Source: an uncultured Emticicia sp. (GTDB taxonomy: Bacteria; Bacteroidota; Bacteroidia; Cytophagales; Spirosomataceae). Taken from it: a DNA stretch of 64,000 bases. The position numbers and the translations under genes were made by a program. Numbering within the stretch: position 1 is the first letter of the stretch; the number at the start of each line of letters is the position of its first letter. The stretch lies in NCBI RefSeq assembly GCF_937903345.1, contig NZ_CALCZQ010000070.1, positions 1-64,000 of the forward strand, read 5' to 3'. The notes under the pieces were generated by a model that ran no database searches, was not told the DNA's origin, and was given only the letters and a program-made list of their open reading frames with translations. Positions 54,613 through 63,947 of this stretch are shown one piece after another.

Positions 54613-57600
54613 ATGAATTTAGATTTGGTTACATATCAGAGAGCAACAAAACTCCAACCTACAACTATTATATTATGGTTGGTTTTACTACTTATGGTAT
54701 GTCCAAAAGTAGATATTTTAGCACAAAATCAATTTAAAAAGGGTGAAAGAGGTATTCCATTATACAAAACATTTACTCCAAGAGATTATAACGCTCATCG
54801 ACTAAACTTTGCCATAACTCAAGACAATCGAGGCTTACTTTACTTTGGCAATTTTGCGGGAGTATTAGAATACGATGGAATAAATTGGCGAAAAATTCAG
54901 ACCCAAAATATAACGAGTGTATCTGCTTTAATGAAAAGCAAGTCTGGAGATGTTTTTGTAGGAGCAAACGGCGAGTTTGGTATATTAAAACCCGACAAAG
55001 AAGGCAATCTAGTTTTTGTAAGTTTGAGTGCTAAAATCAAAAACGATTTTGGTCAAATTGTCAATATTTTTGAATCCAAAAGAGGCATTTTTTTTATTAG
55101 TAAAAAGCGTATTTTCATTTATAAAGCAAAAAAAATAAACGAATTAAAAATCAGCGATGAAATTGTATCCTCTTATTATGTCAATAATAAGATAATTATA
55201 GTTTTAAAAAACAAAGGTTTATTGTTTTTGGAAGAAAATGGCCAAAAGTTAATTGCCCAAAATGCATTATTAGAAATTACAGGTATTTTCAAAACAAGTA
55301 ACGATTTTTTGATTCTAACAAAAACACAAGGTTTGTTCAAACTTAGCACAAAAAATAAAATTGAATCAATTAGGTGTGAAGCCAATAATTATTTAAAATC
55401 AAATGAAGCTACTGCTGGTGTAATAATTAGTGATTCGAGTATCGCAATTAGTACAACTAAAAGTGGTGTTATGTTGATTACAAATAATGGAGAAATTATT
55501 AATAAAAGTGTTGTCAATGGCAATTTGCAAGATATTACAGCAAATGCTATGTTTCAAGACCGTGACGGCAATTTATGGATGGCATTAAGCGAAGGAATAC
55601 TTGAGTTTGATATGAATTCTTCAATCGAACGATTTGTAGATTATAATAATGTAAAAATCGAAGTAAAAGCCATCGTTAGAGCAAACGAGCGTTTATTTGT
55701 TGCAGCCGACAATAGTTTATATAGTATCAATAATTATGGAATCTCCAAAGTCAATGGTATTGATGCCCAATATTATGATTTAGCTTCGCAAGGAAAAGCA
55801 CTACTTGTAGCAACAAATAGAGGTATATATTGGATTTTAGACAAAAAAATTCAAAAACTTTCCGATGCCTTCGCTTTAAGCATTTTAGTTTTAAAAAACG
55901 ACCCAAGTATTGTTTTGGTTGGTCAACAAAATGGTTTAAAAATATTAAAAATCGTCAATGGAAAAATAGTTAGTAACCAGACTGTTGAAAAATTAAATGC
56001 TGAAATCTCAGGTATTTCGGAAGATAAAAACGGCAATATTTGGCTCGAAGCATCGAATCAAGGATTGTTTCGATTAAATATACAAAACAACGAAGTAACA
56101 AGTTTTGCGGCAAACAAAGGTCTGTCCGAAACATCAAGCAATCAAATTACAATTACATCAAAAGGAATCATTGCTTATAACAAAGACGGTGTTTTTCGTT
56201 ATGAAAACCAGCAAGATAAATTTGTTCCATATAATATTTTTCAAACCGATAGCAGTGCTATAGCAAATTATTATGGAAAAATACTTGAGGATTCTAAAGG
56301 TAATATTTTGGTTACAAATGATGATGGAAAAGGCTTGAGATTATATGAGAATAGTAAAAGTAAGAAATCTTTTCAATTACTTTCAAAGGCATTTTTGCCG
56401 ATAGCTGACCTGCCTTTTGAAGTAATATATCCAGAATCTGATGGCATTGTATGGTTTGGAGGTGCTGATGGAGTTGTTCGATTCGATTTCAATGCTTATA
56501 AAGTTAATAATAAAAAATATAATGCTGAAATAAGGCAAATTACCCTCAATGGCATCAAAACGATTTATCAGGGGTTTCAAAATGATAGCCTTAATTTGAC
56601 AAATCAAAAAATTGAACTTGATTATAAAATCAATAGTATTCTTCTAAATTATGCCGCAACAAGTTTCCATCCAAATGAGGTATTGAAATTTCAAACTTAC
56701 TTAGAAAACTTCGATAAAAGCTGGTCAGAATGGACAACTTTATCTCAAAAAGAATATAATAATTTAGCCCCTGGCGAGTATGTATTTAGGGTTCGAAGCA
56801 AAAATGTTTTAGGTACAATAAGCCAAGAAGCTTCGGTAGCATTTACAGTTTATACACCTTTATATTTAAGGTGGTGGGCGTTATTTATCTATATGTTTTT
56901 ATTTGGCATTATAAGCTATTATTTAGTTCGATGGCGATTGAGGGTTTTAGAAAAAGAAAAAGTTGAACTTGAAAACCTCATTCGCGAGCGAACAGAGGAA
57001 GTTATGAACCAAAAAAGCGAGTTAGAACAACAATCAGAAGAATTATCAAGTAAAAATGACCAACTCGAAAAAATTGATTTAATCGTTCAGTCAATTAACT
57101 CTAAAATCAATTTCTCTAATTTATTTCAAACAGTGTTGGCTCAGCTAAAAATCATTCGCAATCTGGAAAGTGCAAGTGCTTTGATTTTTAATAAAGAAAC
57201 AAGTGATTTTAAGTTTAAAGCTCATTTTGAGTTGATAGACAATGTGTCTTTAAGTGATGTTCAATTGACTTTGTTTCAAGCCGAAACTCGTTATTTGCAG
57301 AATGCAGTAGAAGTATATGAAGATATTTATTTCAAAAATGATATTGAATTTGATAAACTCAACAATCAACTTGATAAAATGACTGTACCTAAATCAATGG
57401 TTACGATTGTGATTAAGGTAGAGCAAAAAACTGAAGGATTTATTATTCTTGAAAATTACACTCGAATAAATGCATTCGACCTAAGTGATTTTAATATGAT
57501 AAAAAACCTAAAAGAACACCTCATTGCTGCATATATTAAAACAAAAATCCTTGAAAATCTTGAAGAAACTTTAACTAATCTCAAAGTAACCCAAGAAGAG

Positions 57601-58401
57601 CTTATCCGTCAGGAAAGATTAGTATCGGTTGGTCAATTAACCAAAGGAATCGTTGACCGAATTTTGAATCCACTTAATTATATCAATAATTTTTCGGAAT
57701 CATCTACTATTTTGATTGATGAGGTGGTAGAGATGTTTTCTAAACACGAAGCTTCAATATCGCCCGAAATCAAAGATGATTTTGCGGCAATGTTAGGAAT
57801 GATTAAAAACAGTGTTACAAAGATTTATGAGCATGGCAATAATACAACGCGAATAGTTAAAGACATGCAAAAGCTTTTGAAAGAAAAATCAAAAGATTTT
57901 ATTGAAACTGACCTCAATTCATTTGTAGAAAATCGGTCAAAAATCACCTTTAATGAATTTAAAACAAAAAATAAAAATGTTGATATTGAAATAGAATTCG
58001 ATTGGGTTCAAACTAATGCAAAAGTGAGTATTTTACCACCTGAGTTAGGTGAGGTTATTACTGCAATCATAGACAATTCGCTTTATATTCTTAACGAAAA
58101 GTATAACATCGACAAATCGTTTACTCCTAAAATTGTCATATCGACGCTAGTATTTGAAAATAATGTTATTCTAAAAATAAGAGATAACGGAAAAGGCATT
58201 CCTCAAAGAGATTTACAACAAATTTTTAGTCCCTTTTTTACAACTAAACCAACATCAAAAGGAACTGGCCTTGGTATGTTTATGAGCAAAGATATTATAG
58301 AATTACATAAAGGTAAAATTAGTATTTATTCACAAGAAGGAGTATTTACAGAAGTAACTATTCAATTACCCACTATTATTAATCCAATTTTACTATCATA
58401 A
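54613..58401 (+). CDS. Propeller-type sensor histidine kinase lacking the phospho-acceptor histidine
   Basis: A 1262-residue membrane sensor. A leader helix (about 17-38) is followed by Reg_prop two-component propeller blades (about 40-690: DNRGLLYFGNFAGVLEYDG, DRDGNLWMALSEGILEFD, DKNGNIWLEASNQGLFRLN), then a Y_Y_Y domain and a membrane helix near 750-773. A coiled coil, a GAF-like segment (about 820-970) and a kinase core follow. The H-box, normally AGIAHEINNPL, reads KGIVDRILNPLNYINNFS: Asp1015-Arg1016 replace His-Glu. The ATP lid is preserved (IRDNGKGIP, KGTGLGMFMS). It may be a pseudokinase or act in trans with the kinase one base downstream. Confidence 0.88.
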   Translation: MNLDLVTYQRATKLQPTTIILWLVLLLMVCPKVDILAQNQFKKGERGIPLYKTFTPRDYNAHRLNFAITQDNRGLLYFGNFAGVLEYDGINWRKIQTQNITSVSALMKSKSGDVFVGANGEFGILKPDKEGNLVFVSLSAKIKNDFGQIVNIFESKRGIFFISKKRIFIYKAKKINELKISDEIVSSYYVNNKIIIVLKNKGLLFLEENGQKLIAQNALLEITGIFKTSNDFLILTKTQGLFKLSTKNKIESIRCEANNYLKSNEATAGVIISDSSIAISTTKSGVMLITNNGEIINKSVVNGNLQDITANAMFQDRDGNLWMALSEGILEFDMNSSIERFVDYNNVKIEVKAIVRANERLFVAADNSLYSINNYGISKVNGIDAQYYDLASQGKALLVATNRGIYWILDKKIQKLSDAFALSILVLKNDPSIVLVGQQNGLKILKIVNGKIVSNQTVEKLNAEISGISEDKNGNIWLEASNQGLFRLNIQNNEVTSFAANKGLSETSSNQITITSKGIIAYNKDGVFRYENQQDKFVPYNIFQTDSSAIANYYGKILEDSKGNILVTNDDGKGLRLYENSKSKKSFQLLSKAFLPIADLPFEVIYPESDGIVWFGGADGVVRFDFNAYKVNNKKYNAEIRQITLNGIKTIYQGFQNDSLNLTNQKIELDYKINSILLNYAATSFHPNEVLKFQTYLENFDKSWSEWTTLSQKEYNNLAPGEYVFRVRSKNVLGTISQEASVAFTVYTPLYLRWWALFIYMFLFGIISYYLVRWRLRVLEKEKVELENLIRERTEEVMNQKSELEQQSEELSSKNDQLEKIDLIVQSINSKINFSNLFQTVLAQLKIIRNLESASALIFNKETSDFKFKAHFELIDNVSLSDVQLTLFQAETRYLQNAVEVYEDIYFKNDIEFDKLNNQLDKMTVPKSMVTIVIKVEQKTEGFIILENYTRINAFDLSDFNMIKNLKEHLIAAYIKTKILENLEETLTNLKVTQEELIRQERLVSVGQLTKGIVDRILNPLNYINNFSESSTILIDEVVEMFSKHEASISPEIKDDFAAMLGMIKNSVTKIYEHGNNTTRIVKDMQKLLKEKSKDFIETDLNSFVENRSKITFNEFKTKNKNVDIEIEFDWVQTNAKVSILPPELGEVITAIIDNSLYILNEKYNIDKSFTPKIVISTLVFENNVILKIRDNGKGIPQRDLQQIFSPFFTTKPTSKGTGLGMFMSKDIIELHKGKISIYSQEGVFTEVTIQLPTIINPILLS

Positions 58402-58402
58402 T

Positions 58403-59317
58403 ATGGAGACTACAGACAAAACTACAGAATCAATGCAAAGCAGCTCCTTGACTAAGGATACAAGTGATGTACATACTGATGAGATTGATTTGCTAAAGCA
58501 AAGATATGTTGAGTTAAATAAATTGGCTGAAATAGGTCAGCTTACGGCTGGAATCCTGCATGAAATTCAAAATCCGCTCAATTTTATCAATAATTTTTCA
58601 AAATTATCGATTGGTTTAGTAAGCGACATCAAAGAGATTTTTGAGAAGCTGCAAGATACAACAAAGACAGAGGATACTGAAACTTTGATTTTTCTACTAG
58701 ATAAATTGGAAAGTGCGAATGTTAAAATTGGTGAAAATGGTGGTCGTGTAGAACGAATTATTCAAAGTATGTTGGCACAAACTCGTTCCGAAAACAAAAC
58801 ACCTCAGTTCTTAGCAACCAACTTAAATCAACTTTTAGAAGAGTTTACAAAATTGGCTTATCAGGGAGTTAGGGGCGAAGATAAAGCTGGAGGTACTGCC
58901 CCTCGATTTAATGCATCATTTGTTTTTAACCTCGACCCAAATGTAGGTATGGTCAATGTATCAAAAACAGAAATAAGCCGTGTAGTTTTAAATCTTGTGA
59001 ACAATGCATGTTATGCCCTCGATGAAAAAAACAAAAAGGGTATTGAAGGATATGTTCCGCAGATAATTGTAAGTTCCCAAAGGCTCGATGATAAGATTGA
59101 AATAAAGATTAGAGATAATGGAATCGGGATTTCAAAAGAAACGATTCAAAAGATTTTTACACTTTTTTTTACCACCAAGCCAGTCGGAAAAGGTACAGGT
59201 TTAGGTCTGACATTGAGCCGTGATATAATTATGGAAATGCACAAAGGAAACCTAAGCATAACATCTGAAATAGATGTTTTTACTGAATTTACGATTCAAA
59301 TACCAACAAATTTATAA
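58403..59317 (+). CDS. Soluble histidine kinase
   Basis: A 304-residue cytoplasmic histidine kinase without membrane helices or sensor domain. The H-box is intact: AEIGQLTAGILHEIQNPLNF with His53. The N box is VVLNLVNNACYALDE, the G1 box KIRDNGIGISKE and the G2 box VGKGTGLGLTLSRD. It begins one base after the propeller sensor stop, and its core is similar to that sensor's C-terminus, so it probably arose by duplication. It may supply the acceptor histidine that the sensor lacks. The phosphoryl target could be the REC domain at 59618. Confidence 0.92.
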   Translation: METTDKTTESMQSSSLTKDTSDVHTDEIDLLKQRYVELNKLAEIGQLTAGILHEIQNPLNFINNFSKLSIGLVSDIKEIFEKLQDTTKTEDTETLIFLLDKLESANVKIGENGGRVERIIQSMLAQTRSENKTPQFLATNLNQLLEEFTKLAYQGVRGEDKAGGTAPRFNASFVFNLDPNVGMVNVSKTEISRVVLNLVNNACYALDEKNKKGIEGYVPQIIVSSQRLDDKIEIKIRDNGIGISKETIQKIFTLFFTTKPVGKGTGLGLTLSRDIIMEMHKGNLSITSEIDVFTEFTIQIPTNL

Positions 59318-59345
59318 AACCAAACCGTTCTAACGCTTATTTTAT

Positions 59346-59573
59346 TGACTGAGACACAAGAAACGAAATTCGGCATTCTGGATGGTTCGCCGCAGCGATA
59401 AAAGCTTGATTATCAATAAATTAATTTATATGTTTTTGTCGCTTGTTTTCTTCTCATTAAATAAAAAGACAATTTTAAACGACAAACTAAAATACTATAA
59501 CTTGTTGATAGCCATTGTTTTATACCTGATGCGAACCGTCTGCCATCGCTTGTCCTTGGTCTCAATACTTACT
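59346..59573. repeat. Second repeat family, copies 2 and 3 in inverted orientation
   Basis: Left part 59346-59403 is inverted relative to copy 1 (gactgagacacaag to cgccgcagcgataaa); right part 59531-59571 is direct (gcgaaccgtctgccatcg to cttggtctcaatact). Together they bracket about 130 bp of AT-rich sequence. The whole could be one miniature inverted-repeat element lying between the soluble kinase and the phosphatase gene. Confidence 0.45.
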
Positions 59574-59617
59574 TTAGATAATCTTTATAAAACTCAACTA
59601 TTTTAACAAATAAAAAA

Positions 59618-60796
59618 ATGGCCATTAAAATACTTAGTATGGATGATGAATTAGATATGGAAATGCTAATTCAAATCCGATTTAGAAAACAAATTCAGGA
59701 GAAAAAATTTGAATTTGTTTTTGCTCATAATGGAATAGAAGCACTTGAGGTATTGAATAATCATAAAGATATTGAGATTGTGCTTGCCGACATCAATATG
59801 CCAGAAATGGACGGTTTGACTTTCCTTTCAAAACTCGATAAAAACGATACATCTCGACTAAAAGCCATCATGGTTTCGGCTCATGGAGACATGGATAATA
59901 TCAGAAAAGCAATGAATTTGGGTGCTTTTGACTTTATTAATAAGCCAATAAATTTTGATGATTTGGATATTACAATTAATAAAACAGTTGGGCATATCGA
60001 AATGCTTATTCGTCATCAAAATGACCGTGACCAATTGGTTTCTATACAAAATGATTTACTGATAGCTCGTGAGATTCAACAGTCAATGTTGCCTAAAATT
60101 TTCCCACCTTTTCCAAATCGAAAGGACATTGATTTACATGGTTTTCTTGAACCTGCCAAATCAGTTGGAGGAGATTTGTTTGACTTTTTTATGATGGACG
60201 AAAATCGACTATTTTTTATAATAGGTGATGTATCAGACAAAGGCGTTCCGGCATGTATGTTTATGGCAATTACAAAAGCCATTTTTAAAACTCACTTTTC
60301 TCACCGAAGCTTTACAAATATTGCAAATGAAGTAAAAAATGTAAATGAGTTTTTATCAGAAGACAATGATTCATTTATGTTTGTTACAGCATTTATTGGA
60401 ATTTTAGATTTACGAATAGGTGAAGTAGAATACGTCGATGCTGGACATGAATCACCATTTATATTGAGAAAAAATAAAGAAGTTGAAGTGATGAAGAAAA
60501 TATCTGGAATGGCCTTAGGAATTGACCCAAGCTATGAATTTAAATCTGAAAGGTTTATTCTTCAACCCAACGAAACCCTCTTTTTATATACTGATGGCGT
60601 GCCTGATGCCAATAATTTGGAAGGTGATCGTTTTGGTATGAAAAATGCCGAAATTTTACTGGGCACTCTTCAAAATAGTGAAACACCACAAGAAATAAAT
60701 ACACAAATTAAATCTCATTTGAAGGAATTTATCGGAACAAATGCCCAATTTGATGATATTACGGTTTTAACGATTCAATATTATGGTGAAAAATAG
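59618..60796 (+). CDS. Response regulator with SpoIIE-type PP2C phosphatase (RsbU-like)
   Basis: A 392-residue two-domain protein. The receiver (1 to about 125) has the acidic Asp9/Asp10, acceptor Asp58 in VLADINMPEMDG, and the Lys in FDFINKPINF. After a helical linker with REIQQSMLPKIFPP, the PP2C/SpoIIE phosphatase domain (about 165-390) has SVGGDLFDFF, GDVSDKGVPACMFM, DAGHESPFIL and the terminal NAQFDDITVLTI. Such proteins dephosphorylate STAS antagonists. Together with the RsbW-like kinase and the two STAS proteins it would complete a partner-switching loop driven by the preceding kinases. Confidence 0.94.
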   Translation: MAIKILSMDDELDMEMLIQIRFRKQIQEKKFEFVFAHNGIEALEVLNNHKDIEIVLADINMPEMDGLTFLSKLDKNDTSRLKAIMVSAHGDMDNIRKAMNLGAFDFINKPINFDDLDITINKTVGHIEMLIRHQNDRDQLVSIQNDLLIAREIQQSMLPKIFPPFPNRKDIDLHGFLEPAKSVGGDLFDFFMMDENRLFFIIGDVSDKGVPACMFMAITKAIFKTHFSHRSFTNIANEVKNVNEFLSEDNDSFMFVTAFIGILDLRIGEVEYVDAGHESPFILRKNKEVEVMKKISGMALGIDPSYEFKSERFILQPNETLFLYTDGVPDANNLEGDRFGMKNAEILLGTLQNSETPQEINTQIKSHLKEFIGTNAQFDDITVLTIQYYGEK

Positions 60797-61041
60797 AAAG
60801 TGATTTCAGGGGCAAATAATCGATTCAATAGTAGTCCCTAAAGTAATTTAGGCAATTTAAATCTCAATTTGGGTAAAGTTAACGTATTAACGTATAATTA
60901 ATTAAATGAGTGTATAAGCAGCTATCCAAAGCTAATTCGACGGAAACGATAATGTTTTTCTAGGATAGGGTTGTAAATAGTTTTTTCTTTTAACCTTACT
61001 GAATGCTTTGCATTGTAAAGCCTTCTATTTTAAATACCTCC

Positions 61042-61551
61042 ATGATACTAAGAAATTTATATATTTTAATATTATTTACTGCGATTTCATCCCATCTTAA
61101 GGCCCAACAAGCCAAAACAGCGTATCCAAAAGTGGTAGGATATATCAGTGTAGTTCATCCAATTATTACTGCTTATCAAAACGAAACGGTCTATAATTTC
61201 AAAAAAGATTATACCGTGGGTTTTCCAGTAGGTATAAATATTTTGAATAGCGACAAAATTGGTTTTACTTTTGAAATTACGCCTTTTATCAAATCGGTGA
61301 ATGGCAAGGCTTCGGTTAGCAACTTGTTGTTTCATCCTGGGGTTATTCTAAGATACCCCAAAGGTTTTACTATCACCAATCGAATGGCTTTTGAAACGTC
61401 GGGAAGGTTTGGATACACGGCTGTTTTTGGTAAAGTAATTGCCAAAACCCCGATGCACAATTTCTTTGTGGCTATGCCGGTTCCGTTTCGATTTGGAGCG
61501 AATAAAACATTTTCAGTTGGGGCGAATTTGATAATGGGAATAACTTTTTAA
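61042..61551 (+). CDS. Small outer-membrane barrel-like protein
   Basis: A 169-residue exported protein. The ATG at 61042 opens a signal peptide (MILRNLYILILFTAISSHLK, then AQQ); an ATG 13 codons upstream is less suitable. The mature part has alternating strands ending in an aromatic residue (FFVAMPVPFRFGANKTFSVG, then ANLIMGITF), the style of Bacteroidota outer-membrane beta-barrels. Function unknown. It is not part of the preceding operon: about 245 bp separate them. Confidence 0.7.
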   Translation: MILRNLYILILFTAISSHLKAQQAKTAYPKVVGYISVVHPIITAYQNETVYNFKKDYTVGFPVGINILNSDKIGFTFEITPFIKSVNGKASVSNLLFHPGVILRYPKGFTITNRMAFETSGRFGYTAVFGKVIAKTPMHNFFVAMPVPFRFGANKTFSVGANLIMGITF

Positions 61552-61817
61552 AAAAAGTGTTAAGTCATTCAATAGGTTGGTCTAGCAAATAGGGATAATC
61601 TAAGAATATTAAGAACAAAAAGATGGCATTAAATCCGCGTTCCACTTAGCAGAACACCGCCCGTGAATGATAAGAGCAAACGAGCAAAAAAGTTATAAGT
61701 AGAAAATGTAATTTGGTGAGTGATATCTAAATGTAGATATGGCTCACCAAAGTTTTATGATTTGAATAAAGTATATAAACTCGTATTTTTATCAAGCATC
61801 AAGATGTCTAAATTTGA

Positions 61818-62006
61818 GAGCCCAATGCCATCAGTGTCCCTGAAAATGGAGATGCGTATGGAAGCAAATGGCAGGGCGAATTATTAATAGCATCAGGGCA
61901 AACTTTCGCCGTAAATATTAATGCAGAGCACGAAATCTCTCCTATTGCAAATAAGCTTCATCTACCGAAAAAATTCTCTTGCTACTTTGAATTTGAATCC
62001 AAATAG
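61818..62006 (+). pseudogene. Gene fragment without a start codon
   Basis: Sixty-two codons follow directly after an in-frame TGA and read like protein: AISVPENGDAYGSKWQGELL, then IASGQTFAVNINAEHEI and LPKKFSCYFEFESK before TAG at 62004-62006. No ATG, GTG or TTG is placed to start it. It is probably the tail of a decayed gene. I do not recognise the family. Confidence 0.4.
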
Positions 62007-62177
62007 AACATTTGGTATTGATATCATATTTTTATGATTATTCGGTCATTTGTAAATAGATATATGGAAATATCTATGAAAAAATATGATTTATATACCT
62101 TTTTTACTAATTTTCGGAACTATTCCAACCCCTCCATACTACTTTTTTAGCATTTCAAGGCCCGCTTGATATTCATG

Positions 62178-62224
62178 GTTATAACACCTTGATGCTAAGC
62201 TATTTCAGGACAAAACAATTCCAA
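62178..62224. repeat. Hairpin repeat, copy D (degenerate, right half only)
   Basis: acaccttgatgctaagctat followed by ttcaggacaaaacaa parallels the right half of copy C (ggaccttggtgtcaagctgt, then tttaggacaagaccaa). The hairpin half is not recognisable here. Confidence 0.45.
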
Positions 62225-62232
62225 TAAATCTT

Positions 62233-62263
62233 TTGTTTACAGATTTACAAACGTCTATTTTTG
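62233..62263 (+). promoter_or_regulatory. Promoter of the tail-fibre-like gene
   Basis: TTG at 62233-62235, 20-bp spacer, and TATTTTTG at 62256-62263 match the Bacteroidota consensus. The gene's ATG at 62320 follows after about 55 nt. Confidence 0.55.
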
Positions 62264-62319
62264 CGTCAAAATGTCTTATTTTGATGAGATTATAAATAAA
62301 CAATAGAAAACTCGCTGTA

Positions 62320-63915
62320 ATGAAAAAAATACTTATTTTATATTCAATTTTAACCTCTTTTGTTGCATCTGCCCAATCAATAGAGATAAATCCAAATGGA
62401 GGCACTAATGCTTCGGCCATTCTAGATTTAAAATCCACTACCAAAGGCTTTTTGCTGCCACGAATGACCAATGCACAAATGAGGGCTATTCCAAGTCCTG
62501 CACAAGGCCTTCTTGTCTTTTGTACTAATTGTGGTACCACTGCCAATGGTGAGTACTATTTTTACAAAGGTACGGCATGGGTCATATTGAGCTCAACAAC
62601 CGTTACGAGCTTCACCTCTATTGGAGCGGTCAGTGATGTTGCTTCCTCGCAAGGGGCAAGCGTTACTAGTGATGGAGTCTTAAATTTGGCACCAGCAGAT
62701 GGAGATAATCCTGGTATTGTTACTAAAAATGCTCAAACATTTGGTGGGGTAAAAACTTTTAGCAACGGGATTGTAGGGAATGTAACTGGCGATTTAAATG
62801 GAAATGCAGGTACTGCTACTAGGATTGCAAGCATAACAAATACCGATATTGTTCAATTAACTTCCACACAAACATTAACAAATAAAACATTAACATCGCC
62901 AACTATTACAGGAACAGGTGCGATAGCAGGAACATTTACTGGCGATTTAACAGGTAATGCTTCAACAGCGACTACAGCAACTACGGCAACAACAGCCACA
63001 AATATATCAGGAGGTGCAGCTGGCTCAATACCCTATCAAACAGGAACTGGGACAACTAGTTTATTGGCTGCAGGTTCTTCTGGTCAAGTATTAACCTCAA
63101 CAGGACTTGGAACCTTAACGTGGGCAAGCCCAAGTTCAAGTGGGGTTGATTTAACAACTGCCCAAACAATCGCTGGTGTGAAAACATTTTCATCTGCTCC
63201 TGTTTTATCTACTGCTACTGCCTCAAAGGCTTTATTTACAGACGCTAATAAGAATATTGTATCAAATGAAATAACTGGCAGTGGAAATGTAGTTATGAGT
63301 GAGGCACCAACTTTCACGGGAACTATTACAGCTGCTACTCAAACCTTAAGTGGAACATTGGGTGTAGGAACAAATAGCCCTGATGCTTCTTCAAAGATAG
63401 ATGTAACATCTACTACACAAGGTTTTTTAACTCCAAGAATGTCAGCCAGCCAAAGAACTGCAATAATTTCACCTGCAACAGGATTGATTGTTTATCAAAC
63501 AGATGCTAATGCTGGATTTTATTACAATGCTGGCACACCACAAACTCCAAGTTGGATAATATTACTAAATGGTGCTAGTTCAGTAGACGCTTCATCAAAA
63601 ATCACTGGTACTGTGCCTGTTGCCAACGGAGGAACAGGAGCAACAACCCTAGCCGCTAACAATGTTTTATTAGGTAATGGCACTAGCACTTTGCAAGCAG
63701 TTGCACCTGGAGCCAATGGCAATGTTTTAACTTCTAATGGTACCACATGGACTTCAGCAGCTGCTTCCGTTCCAGTTCCTGCAGGTTCTACAATTGGAGA
63801 TATGATGCGTTGGAATGGTACTAGCTGGGTAATTCTAGCTCCTGGTACCGCGGGTCAAGTTTTAAAGATGTCCTCAGCCTCTGTACCAGTACCGAGGACG
63901 GGAACTTTGCCTTGA
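62320..63915 (+). CDS. Repetitive tail-fibre-like surface protein, 3' end apparently frameshifted
   Basis: A 531-residue exported protein. The leader is MKKILILYSILTSFVASAQS. A motif of the kind ILDLKSTTKGFLLPRMT recurs later as KIDVTSTTQGFLTPRMSA. Between them are phage tail-fibre-like repeats (TQTLTNKTLTSPTITGTGA, GTFTGDLTGNASTATTATTA, GSSGQVLTSTGLGTLTWASP). Such proteins are common on Bacteroidota surfaces and often end in a chaperone or sorting domain. The frame ends at TGA 63913-63915 with KMSSASVPVPRTGTLP. In another frame the bases just before continue as STEDGNFALKYNSLVVNNL to a TAA at 63945-63947. A frameshift or small rearrangement near 63885 is likely. Confidence 0.72.
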   Translation: MKKILILYSILTSFVASAQSIEINPNGGTNASAILDLKSTTKGFLLPRMTNAQMRAIPSPAQGLLVFCTNCGTTANGEYYFYKGTAWVILSSTTVTSFTSIGAVSDVASSQGASVTSDGVLNLAPADGDNPGIVTKNAQTFGGVKTFSNGIVGNVTGDLNGNAGTATRIASITNTDIVQLTSTQTLTNKTLTSPTITGTGAIAGTFTGDLTGNASTATTATTATTATNISGGAAGSIPYQTGTGTTSLLAAGSSGQVLTSTGLGTLTWASPSSSGVDLTTAQTIAGVKTFSSAPVLSTATASKALFTDANKNIVSNEITGSGNVVMSEAPTFTGTITAATQTLSGTLGVGTNSPDASSKIDVTSTTQGFLTPRMSASQRTAIISPATGLIVYQTDANAGFYYNAGTPQTPSWIILLNGASSVDASSKITGTVPVANGGTGATTLAANNVLLGNGTSTLQAVAPGANGNVLTSNGTTWTSAAASVPVPAGSTIGDMMRWNGTSWVILAPGTAGQVLKMSSASVPVPRTGTLP

Positions 63916-63947
63916 AATATAACTCACTGGTAGTGAACAACTTGTAA

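Larger units (their letters stand above)
61552..62319. other. Gene-poor stretch with debris
   Basis: Contains the open fragment at 61818-62006, the degenerate repeat copy D at 62178-62224 and the promoter at 62233-62263. The remainder shows no coding signal I can support. Confidence 0.55.

Noticed and set aside
59382..59606. 74-codon frame between the soluble kinase and the phosphatase
   Set aside because: It overlaps both arms of the second repeat family, so it is best explained as repeat sequence.
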